Shown here piece by piece: positions 35,984 through 42,599 of a DNA stretch of 42,599 bases. The stretch's first letter is position 1, and each line of letters starts with the position of its first letter. Source of the stretch: Chromatiales bacterium (GTDB lineage Bacteria > Pseudomonadota > Gammaproteobacteria > Chromatiales > Chromatiaceae); contig JAKSBX010000090.1 in assembly GCA_022360905.1 (NCBI GenBank), positions 1 to 42,599 on the forward strand, written 5' to 3'. The notes below the pieces were generated by a model that did not search any database, was not told the DNA's origin, and saw only the letters and a list, made by a program, of their open reading frames with translations. Made by a program: the position numbers and the translations under genes.

Positions 35984-36339
35984 AAATCAGCTCACTCGAG
36001 ATCACCACTTATAACAATATTATTTTATTATGATTGTCTGTTGCACTGATCCAGGGCAGTGAAAATTCAGTTTTCTAAAGAGAATGGGGAAATGGTCGAT
36101 GTTCGTGAAGAAGATTCCTTTGGATTAGTCTTAACAGGCCTTAGGAAACCTCTGTAGAGAAAATCTAAGTATGGATCTGGCCGGTTATTACTTGGCAGAC
36201 GTTTATTAAGGACAGTTTTTACAATTACATCATTCAGCATAGGGAGAGTTTGGTTTGTAGGGATATCGCGCCTATTCTGGATCGAACCCAATCACGGTAA
36301 GGATGGCGAAGTGATCAAATATATTGATGTGTTACGGAC
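35984..36339. other. Divergent intergenic region between sdhC and the cyclase gene
   Basis: This 356-bp region is AT-rich near sdhC and must hold promoters for both directions. No sigma70 pair is unambiguous. An open frame on the minus strand (36067-36291) lacks a ribosome binding site or recognisable features and is not called. A dyad, ATCAA-ATATA-TTGAT at 36314-36328, ends 11 bp before the cyclase start and could be an operator or hairpin. Confidence 0.5.
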
Positions 36340-38049
36340 ATGATAGATCGAAGCATCGGAGCGAAGATCCTGATGGTTGTCGGCTTAGCCGCGCTTTTGT
36401 CGATGGTGGGATTGATTCTCTTCTACACGCACAGTCAGCGAACCATCGTAGTCAACGAGCACAAGCTGGTTACCGACCGTATGGTTGCAACGGTTGTCGC
36501 CGGCCTTGGTGCAATCATGGAGACGGGCAAAGCCAGTATTGCCCAACGTTATGCAGAAGAGATCAAAGCTGCCCTCGATCTGGAGGATTTTAGATTTGTT
36601 CGCTTGAATGGTCTGGAGGCGTTTCTCGACAATGAAACCATTCGCAAGGTCAATGCACTTCATGGCGCCGGCCTGTTCCAGGAACGAAAAGAGATTCAAA
36701 GCAATCGATTGTACGCACAGAACGACCCGCTATTCATCGGGGTAAAGGAGAGTGGTGAAGCCTATCGGGTCGTAGATGAAGAGAAGCAGCAATATAGAAT
36801 ACTCACACCGATCGTCAATCAGCAGCAATGCCAATCTTGTCATGGCAGCGACTCCGAAGTCTTGGGTTTTGCTCAACTCACCACATCGATGCAGCACGTA
36901 GAACAAACAATTACCAACAGCCGCAATTGGGCAACCTTGGTGCTGTTTGTCGTATTGGTTATTTTTTTAATCATCACTTATCTGCTGTTACACAACGTAG
37001 TGATATCGCCTATACGTCGAGTGACCTCGGCGATGCAGCGGGTGGAGCAGGGGCATTTGAATCAGCAAGTACCGGAGCTGAGTCGTGATGAGCTAGGTCA
37101 TATGGCAAGATCATTCAATCGGATGACCGAGAAGCTGCTTGAGACCTACACCGGTCTGGAGTCGGAACAGGATAAGCTGACCACCATTATCCTGAATGCG
37201 GGTGAGGGGATTGTGGTTACCGATAAAGATAGTCGGATCATGCTGGTCAATCCATCTGCACAACGGCTGATCGGTAGACCGGTATCCGAGATCGTCAGCC
37301 GGGGGTTTGAGCAGCTGGTCGATGATCCACCGATGATCGACAGACTGCTGGAACACCCAGATCCCAACTATGCCGAATGCGCAAACTTGGGTGATCGCTA
37401 CCTGAGCGTAATGGCCGCCAGTATTCATACCGAACAACGGGGCATGCTTGGCAAGGCGGCTCTGATCAGAGATGTAACCGAGCAAAAACGCAGAGAGGCC
37501 TATCTTGAGGCGATCTCGTTCAAGGATGAGCTGACCGGGTTACTGAACCGTCGATCGCTCTCCGATGTGCTAAGCCAATCGGTGGCCGATGCCAATGAGA
37601 GAAACAGGCCGCTGACGTTTTTAATGTTGGATATGGATCACTTCAAACAGCTCAATGACAACTATGGCCATGCCATGGGTGACAGGATGTTGAAGTCTTT
37701 CGGCAGTTTCCTCAACCGGCGCTTGAGGGATTCGGATTTTGCTTGTCGATATGGCGGTGAAGAGTTCTCAGTGATCCTCACAGGTACGGGTGTGGAGGGT
37801 GGTTTCAAGACCGCAGAAGATATACGCCAGGCAGTCAGTGAAATCGCCATCGACGGAATATCCGTCACCCTGAGTATTGGGGTGGCATCACTGGAACATT
37901 GTCGTGAGGCCACCGCTAATTGTCTGGTGGAGGCCGCAGACAGTGCGCTCTACCTTGCCAAACAGCAAGGCAGAAACAGAACTGTTATTTATGCTGCAGC
38001 AGCGTCTGATGACCTGAATTGTGTGGGATCGATGCCGCAGTCTGGTTAA
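36340..38049 (+). CDS. Membrane diguanylate cyclase with periplasmic heme-c motif
   Basis: The 569-residue protein has a membrane helix at about 9-29, a periplasmic sensor at 30-196 and a second helix at 197-218. HAMP (220-272), PAS (275-385) and GGDEF (393-555) follow. The sensor contains a CXXCH heme-c site (C164, C167, H168) near its end, like DUF3365/Tll0287-type domains. The cyclase signature is GGEEF (472-476), with an intact inhibitory site RDSD (463-466), so it should make c-di-GMP under feedback control. Heme attachment predicts redox, oxygen or NO sensing; this is inference. It is monocistronic, with a weak ribosome binding site. Confidence 0.9.
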   Translation: MIDRSIGAKILMVVGLAALLSMVGLILFYTHSQRTIVVNEHKLVTDRMVATVVAGLGAIMETGKASIAQRYAEEIKAALDLEDFRFVRLNGLEAFLDNETIRKVNALHGAGLFQERKEIQSNRLYAQNDPLFIGVKESGEAYRVVDEEKQQYRILTPIVNQQQCQSCHGSDSEVLGFAQLTTSMQHVEQTITNSRNWATLVLFVVLVIFLIITYLLLHNVVISPIRRVTSAMQRVEQGHLNQQVPELSRDELGHMARSFNRMTEKLLETYTGLESEQDKLTTIILNAGEGIVVTDKDSRIMLVNPSAQRLIGRPVSEIVSRGFEQLVDDPPMIDRLLEHPDPNYAECANLGDRYLSVMAASIHTEQRGMLGKAALIRDVTEQKRREAYLEAISFKDELTGLLNRRSLSDVLSQSVADANERNRPLTFLMLDMDHFKQLNDNYGHAMGDRMLKSFGSFLNRRLRDSDFACRYGGEEFSVILTGTGVEGGFKTAEDIRQAVSEIAIDGISVTLSIGVASLEHCREATANCLVEAADSALYLAKQQGRNRTVIYAAAASDDLNCVGSMPQSG

Positions 38050-38095
38050 CCATAGGGTCAGCCACGAGGGGTCAATAGTTTGAAAACTGATGGTT

Positions 38096-39586
38096 TTACT
38101 GGGCGTCGGCAACCAGGGTGCGGCTGATCAGATCCAACTTGGAAATGAGTGGTTGTATCTTGATCATGAAGTCGTCCCGATACTTCTTTGCAATCGGCTT
38201 GGCTGCGGGCAGTTTGACGGTCAAAGGGTTGCGGTGGACACCGTTGACCCGGAATTCATAGTGCAGATGCGGCCCGGTAGCCAGGCCGGTTTTACCCACA
38301 TAGCCGATCACCTGTCCCTGCTTCACCCGCTTACCCTTTCTGGCTTTCTTGTTATAACGGGAGAGATGGGCATACAGGGTCGTATAGGTTTGGCCATGCT
38401 GAATGATAATCGTCTTGCCGTATCCACCTTTTTTGCCACGGAAGATAACCTTGCCATCACCCGAGGCTCTGATTGGGGTGCCGGTTTTGGCGGCGTAATC
38501 CACGCCACGATGGGGGCGTTTTTTACCCAGTACCGGATGGTAACGCTCTTTAGTGAACCTGGATGAGATGCGTCTGAAATCAACTGGTGCTCTGAGGAAG
38601 GCTTTACGCATGCTTCGGCCTTCCGGTGTGTAGTAGTCTGCGCGACCAGTATCATCGACATAGCGCAAGGCTTGGTAAGTATTACCCTGATTGATGAACT
38701 CGGCGGCGAGGATCGGGCCATCCCTTAATTTCTCCCCATCCAGATAGTCCTCTTCAAATATCACGGTAAAACGATCGCCGGAGCGAATCTCCAGGGCGAA
38801 GTCGATATCCCAGCCAAAAATATCGGCAAGTTGCATGATCAATTGGTCAGAAAGGCCCGACTTTTTGGCTGAAACATAGAGTGAGTTTTCAATGACGCCA
38901 CTCAAATGGGTGTTTCTTGTCTCGACCGCTCGGCTTTTTTCAGTGGCGGAGAAGCCTTCGGCGGTGGCCAGGATCTCAAGGCTGTCGACCTTGCTGTGCT
39001 CCAGGCGCAGACTGAGCAGCTTATCATCCGCGTCAAATGCCAGATGGAGTGTCTCACCCGGGCGAATATCCGTCAGCTGCTTGGCGGTTTTGCTTGAATT
39101 CACAATCTGATGGAGCAGTGATGGACTTAACTTGTTTTTCTTGAATATGGAGGCCATCGAGTCGCCGCTACGTATTTTGTATACCGTTTTGCGGGCCTCT
39201 TCAGTGGCCGTCGGCTGCGCCACTTCATCTGGCGCCGGGATCATTTCAGCCGCTTTTACGGTTTCGCTGCTTTCAGCAGGCTCAGCTGCGACTGCCTGAC
39301 TGATAAACCCTTTTGAATTCTGCTTCACCGGGGGCGGTGTTTGACGGCTCTCTTGTGGCTGGCCGGGGAGGGAGAGGGGTAAAATCAGCTTTCTCTGCTG
39401 CTCGGGTTGCGACTCTGTATCGGAGTCAGGGCTGTTGACCGGCTGGGACTCCTCAGTCGGGTTGGAAATCAGAAATAGAAAGCCGGCTGCAAGGATCAAC
39501 AGAAAAATGACCGAGAGCACCAGGCGTTTGACAAGCTGGCCTCTGGCAGGTCTTCTGTCCAATGTGTACGATTTAAAATCTTGCAT
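38096..39586 (-). CDS. M23 family murein endopeptidase (MepM-like)
   Basis: The 496-residue protein hydrolyses peptidoglycan cross-links. A membrane anchor is at about residues 23-42, followed by a Pro/Glu/Gln-rich linker, a LysM/OapA-like segment at about 130-185 (VYKIRSGDSMASIFKKN) and the LytM peptidase domain. Zinc ligands are in HRGVD (H359, D363) and PHLHYE (H440, H442), so it looks active rather than an EnvC-type activator. ATG 39586 is preferred to TTG 39604 because AGGT lies just upstream. It is divergent from tyrS. Confidence 0.93.
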   Translation of the reverse strand: MQDFKSYTLDRRPARGQLVKRLVLSVIFLLILAAGFLFLISNPTEESQPVNSPDSDTESQPEQQRKLILPLSLPGQPQESRQTPPPVKQNSKGFISQAVAAEPAESSETVKAAEMIPAPDEVAQPTATEEARKTVYKIRSGDSMASIFKKNKLSPSLLHQIVNSSKTAKQLTDIRPGETLHLAFDADDKLLSLRLEHSKVDSLEILATAEGFSATEKSRAVETRNTHLSGVIENSLYVSAKKSGLSDQLIMQLADIFGWDIDFALEIRSGDRFTVIFEEDYLDGEKLRDGPILAAEFINQGNTYQALRYVDDTGRADYYTPEGRSMRKAFLRAPVDFRRISSRFTKERYHPVLGKKRPHRGVDYAAKTGTPIRASGDGKVIFRGKKGGYGKTIIIQHGQTYTTLYAHLSRYNKKARKGKRVKQGQVIGYVGKTGLATGPHLHYEFRVNGVHRNPLTVKLPAAKPIAKKYRDDFMIKIQPLISKLDLISRTLVADAQ

Positions 39587-39747
39587 AGTACCTACAACGG
39601 TCAAAGATGGCAGCCCATTTCCATGTCGAAGGAAACCCGTTATGAATCTTAGGATAGAAGTTAAGATTCACAATACCCAATGGTTAATTTTATCAGATGC
39701 TTCTAGTAGAGTGTGCAACCATTGTCTTAATTTTTGAGATTTGATAA

Positions 39748-40947
39748 ATGATCGATGTCACAGGATCCCTAGATTTAATTAAACGCGGTACTGAAGAAGT
39801 TTTACCAGAAGAGCTGTTGGTAAAAAAGCTCAAAAGGGGTGAGCCACTGAAAATCAAGGCGGGTTTTGATCCTACGGCCCCCGATTTGCATCTCGGGCAC
39901 ACCGTTTTGATCAATAAACTCAGGCAATTCCAGGAGTTAGGTCACGAGGTGATTTTTCTGATCGGGGATTTCACCGGCATGATCGGTGATCCCACCGGGA
40001 AAAGTGCCACCCGCCCCCCGCTGACCCGGGATGAGGTGCTGGAAAATGCCAAGACCTATGAACATCAGATCTTCAAGATCCTCGATCCAACCAAGACCAC
40101 GGTACTGTTCAACTCCAGCTGGATGGGGGAGATGTCGGCGGTTGACCTGATTCAGCTGGCGGCGAAACATACGGTCGCGAGAATGTTGGAGCGGGATGAC
40201 TTCAACAAGCGTTACACCAGCGGTCAGCCGATTGCCATTCATGAGTTCCTCTATCCGTTGGTTCAGGGATACGATTCCGTGGCCCTGAAAGCCGATGTGG
40301 AGTTGGGCGGGACCGATCAGAAATTCAATCTACTGGTTGGCCGGCAGCTGCAGGAGGCCTATCAGCAGGAGCCGCAGGTGGTGATCACTCTGCCGATTCT
40401 TGAGGGTCTGGACGGTGTGCAGAAGATGTCCAAGTCACTCAACAACTATATCGGCATAACCGACCAGCCGGAGGAGATGTTTGGCAAAGTGATGTCGATC
40501 TCCGATGATCTGATGTGGCGCTACTATGAGCTGCTCAGTTTCAGGCCGATGGCTGAGATCGAAGCCTGGAAGGCGGAGGTTGCCGGGGGCGCCAATCCCA
40601 GGGATATCAAGGTGCGTCTGGCTGAAGAGTTGGTGGAGCGTTTTCACTCGAAAGAGATGGCGGAGAAAGCCCACCAGGCTTTTATTGCCAGATTTCAGAA
40701 GGGCCAGATACCGGACGAGATGCCTGAGTGTGAGCTGAAGGCGGAATCTGGGAGCTACCCGATTGCCAATCTGCTGAAAGACGGCGGCCTGGTTAAGAGT
40801 ACCTCTGAAGCGATGCGGATGATAAAACAGGGTGCTGTGCGGATCGACGGTGAGCGGGTGGAGCAGGCCTCCGTGACGGTCGAGGCGGGTACCACAGCGG
40901 TATTTCAAGTGGGTAAACGCCGTTTCGCCCGAATCTCTGTGAGTTGA
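39748..40947 (+). CDS. tyrS: Tyrosyl-tRNA synthetase
   Basis: This class I synthetase charges tRNA-Tyr. The 399-residue product has the HIGH-type motif HLGH at 48-51, KMSKS at 226-230 and a C-terminal S4 RNA-binding domain at about 335-399. [11 protein letters not shown] and [14 protein letters not shown] are characteristic. It sits immediately upstream of the ribosomal RNA operon; tyrS directly before rrn is a layout I regard as common in gammaproteobacteria. Confidence 0.96.
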   Translation: MIDVTGSLDLIKRGTEEVLPEELLVKKLKRGEPLKIKAGFDPTAPDLHLGHTVLINKLRQFQELGHEVIFLIGDFTGMIGDPTGKSATRPPLTRDEVLENAKTYEHQIFKILDPTKTTVLFNSSWMGEMSAVDLIQLAAKHTVARMLERDDFNKRYTSGQPIAIHEFLYPLVQGYDSVALKADVELGGTDQKFNLLVGRQLQEAYQQEPQVVITLPILEGLDGVQKMSKSLNNYIGITDQPEEMFGKVMSISDDLMWRYYELLSFRPMAEIEAWKAEVAGGANPRDIKVRLAEELVERFHSKEMAEKAHQAFIARFQKGQIPDEMPECELKAESGSYPIANLLKDGGLVKSTSEAMRMIKQGAVRIDGERVEQASVTVEAGTTAVFQVGKRRFARISVS

Positions 40948-41008
40948 GCCATAATTTGCATATATATAGAGTGGCCTGGGTGATATTGGCTAGGAGTGAA
41001 AATAATTC

Positions 41009-41036
41009 TTGACCTACCAAAATCGGCCCTTATAAT
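41009..41036 (+). promoter_or_regulatory. rrn promoter P1
   Basis: TTGACC (41009-41014) and TATAAT (41031-41036) are 16 bp apart, followed by a GCGC discriminator typical of stringently controlled rRNA promoters. Confidence 0.88.
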
Positions 41037-41131
41037 GCGCCACTCCTTAGCTTGATGGCAGCTGAAAAACGGCTGATTCAGGGGCTGAGGAGAGGCAAAA
41101 ATAGGTCGTTAAAATTCCTTTCGAATTTTAG

Positions 41132-41159
41132 TTGACGATTGGAAAGATCGACGTATAAT
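41132..41159 (+). promoter_or_regulatory. rrn promoter P2
   Basis: TTGACG (41132-41137) and TATAAT (41154-41159) are 16 bp apart, with GCGCCTC following. Confidence 0.88.
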
Positions 41160-41234
41160 GCGCCTCCTCTAGCGGCTTTACCGGCAACGGAAAAATGCTA
41201 GAAAGAGAGTTGTAAAAAATAGTTCAAATAGTTG

Positions 41235-41262
41235 TTGACAATGACTTTTCGGGCTGTAGAAT
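41235..41262 (+). promoter_or_regulatory. rrn promoter P3
   Basis: TTGACA (41235-41240) and TAGAAT (41257-41262) are 16 bp apart, with a GC-rich discriminator (ACGCGCTC). Confidence 0.86.
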
Positions 41263-41320
41263 ACGCGCTCTCAAACAGGCCGGGCATGACCGACCAGCTT
41301 GAAAAAAGTTGAGATTTTTC

Positions 41321-41348
41321 TTGACACAAGCAACCGGCACTGTAAAAT
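41321..41348 (+). promoter_or_regulatory. rrn promoter P4
   Basis: TTGACA (41321-41326) and TAAAAT (41343-41348) are 16 bp apart. It is the promoter closest to the mature 16S start. Confidence 0.86.
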
Positions 41349-41358
41349 AGGCGGTCTT

Positions 41359-41393
41359 TCTCAAACGAAAATTTTGAGAAGCTCTTTAACAAT
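41359..41393 (+). promoter_or_regulatory. boxB-boxA rRNA antitermination element
   Basis: A hairpin, TCTCAAA with TTTGAGA (41359-41379), is followed by GCTCTTTAACAATT (41381-41394), which matches the rrn boxA consensus bound by NusB/S10. It lies between P4 and 16S rRNA. Confidence 0.85.
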
Positions 41394-41415
41394 TAGGTTA
41401 GGTAATTTGTGTGGG

Positions 41416-41456
41416 TGCTCCGTTGATTTTGGGTAACCAAAGATCGACGAAGAGCA
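41416..41456 (+). other. rRNA leader hairpin (probable processing stem)
   Basis: TGCTCCGTTGAT pairs with ATCGACGAAGAGCA with a small bulge and G-U pairs. Leader stems of this kind are common upstream of 16S, but its role in RNase processing is inferred. Confidence 0.45.
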
Positions 41457-41530
41457 TTCAAAAAGATAGTAATTCTATCCGATGAATCTCGAGTCAAAAA
41501 GATTGGCTGCCATAAGCAGCTATCAAACTT

Positions 41531-42024
<494 letters not shown>

Positions 42025-42599
42025 TGAGATGTCACAACTACTGATCCAGATTTAAAAACTTTCATGTACTGCATTTAATACAAAAGCAAGAGTTGTGAAA
42101 GTCAAATCACAATTTGAATACAATGCATTCTGTTATTAAAAAGTGATGAATTCGAGAATTCATACTCCGGCCCTTTTATATATTCTTTTTAAATCCTGAT
42201 TATGTTGCTGCTCCCTAGCTACGCTCACTCCGTAGCAATTAACTTGACTTATGTGAAATTTGCCTTTCCTTTATTTTAGGGTCAAATTGCTGCTTGCAAA
42301 ACGTGTATTAAGTTCAAATTCTGGTGAATTAATGGACACTTGCACGCAATACCTATTCAATCCCACAAAGCACCCAACCCAACCCAATAACAATTTCAAT
42401 TTATTTCCTATCATAACGATTCAAATTTGTCTTGTGCAAATCAATTCTTCACAGTTCAGTTCATAGGGTAACTGTTAGCATACTTATTATTGTTCTCCCC
42501 TTCGGCAGCATTATTACCATTTAGGTACACTAGTTTACTAGTAGATAGGTGTCCCCATTTAGTTTACGTATATGTAAGCTAGATCTAACAGACACATTA
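42025..42599. other. AT-rich sequence of foreign character after the 16S break
   Basis: This 575-bp stretch is visibly AT-rich, with homopolymer runs and no long open frame (best is 68 codons at 42260-42466, with unconvincing content). It has no rRNA, tRNA or insertion-sequence terminal repeat that I can recognise. The rest of 16S, the 16S-23S spacer and 23S do not continue. Its composition looks like noncoding eukaryotic DNA, for example from an animal host, but origin cannot be proven from sequence alone. Confidence 0.75.

Larger units (their letters stand above)
40948..41530. other. rRNA operon promoter and leader region
   Basis: This 583-bp region between tyrS and 16S rRNA contains four sigma70-type promoters, a boxB/boxA antitermination element and a leader hairpin, each listed separately. 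No protein-coding gene is evident. Confidence 0.85.

Noticed and set aside
36067-36291. 74-codon minus-strand frame between sdhC and the cyclase
   Set aside because: No ribosome binding site, no signal peptide or domain, and it lies in a region expected to carry promoters.
38050-38095. Terminator between the converging cyclase and M23 genes
   Set aside because: Only a 5-bp AAAAC/GTTTT stem is visible, too weak to call.
42260-42466. 68-codon frame in the AT-rich tail
   Set aside because: Composition is low-complexity (Asn/Phe/Ser/Gln rich at the end) and it sits in DNA that seems not to belong to the bacterial chromosome.

Overview
The window reads as about 42 kb of a gammaproteobacterial chromosome followed by roughly 575 bp of unrelated AT-rich DNA. 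The evidence for a gammaproteobacterium is the gene order miaB-ybeZ-ybeY-corC-lnt, a thiD-thiE-hemL cluster, mpl-ubiX, an argC/bactofilin/erpA block, and a 16S rRNA start of gammaproteobacterial type behind four tandem promoters. The A-type Fe-S carriers, lipoprotein cytochrome c, several c-di-GMP proteins and an unusual succinate:quinone reductase suggest a respiring environmental or symbiotic bacterium. A sulfur-oxidising symbiont relative (Sedimenticola/Thiodiazotropha-like) is my guess from overall character and is not proven by the sequence.

Layout. 1-1.2 kb: tail of a truncated unknown gene, a small membrane protein and a small lipoprotein. 1.3-5.0 kb (-): a 1238-residue PilZ-DUF1631-GGDEF-EAL protein. 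5.3-6.8 kb (+): M48 lipoprotein protease and gmk. 6.8-11.8 kb (+): miaB, phoH-like ybeZ, ybeY, a C-terminally short corC, and lnt, with touching or overlapping ends. 12.0-15.3 kb (+): SDR, membrane protein, mpl and ubiX, all with overlapping ends. 15.3-20.0 kb (-): lipoprotein cytochrome c, then a two-gene sensory unit (PhnD-like/PAS protein translationally coupled to a PAS-PAS-GGDEF cyclase). 20.2-25.2 kb (-): DedA-PAP2-LssY fusion, then thiD-thiE-hemL-lipoprotein. 25.5-28.1 kb (+): DUF5063 gene, HesB-like Fe-S carrier with a strong terminator, and a protoporphyrinogen-oxidase-like flavoprotein. 28.2-28.9 kb (-): DUF4126. 29.1-31.8 kb (+): argC, coiled-coil protein, bactofilin, erpA. 31.9-36.0 kb (-): OmpA-like lipoprotein and a Bacillus-type sdhCAB operon. 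36.3-38.0 kb (+): heme-c-motif diguanylate cyclase. 38.1-39.6 kb (-): M23 endopeptidase. 39.7-40.9 kb (+): tyrS. 41.0-42.02 kb: rRNA promoters, leader and the first ~490 nt of 16S rRNA. 42.03-42.6 kb: AT-rich sequence with no recognisable gene.

How the genes work together. Housekeeping functions are envelope and ribosome maintenance (lnt, mpl, M23, bactofilin, OmpA, DedA/PAP2, ybeY/ybeZ), tetrapyrrole and thiamine synthesis (hemL, PPO-like, thiDE), Fe-S delivery (erpA, HesB-like) and translation (tyrS, miaB, rrn). Four signalling proteins in three loci provide an unusual local density of c-di-GMP/PAS sensing. One carries a periplasmic CXXCH heme site; another is paired with a periplasmic binding-protein sensor.

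Most notable points: the 16S gene breaks off into foreign-looking DNA at about 42,024 (probably an assembly chimera); the Bacillus-type succinate:quinone reductase; the split PhnD-PAS/cyclase sensor; the heme-c cyclase; the CorC lacking its C-terminal domain; and a palindrome-rich control region ahead of the DUF5063/HesB pair. No CRISPR array, insertion sequence, prophage or tRNA gene was seen.
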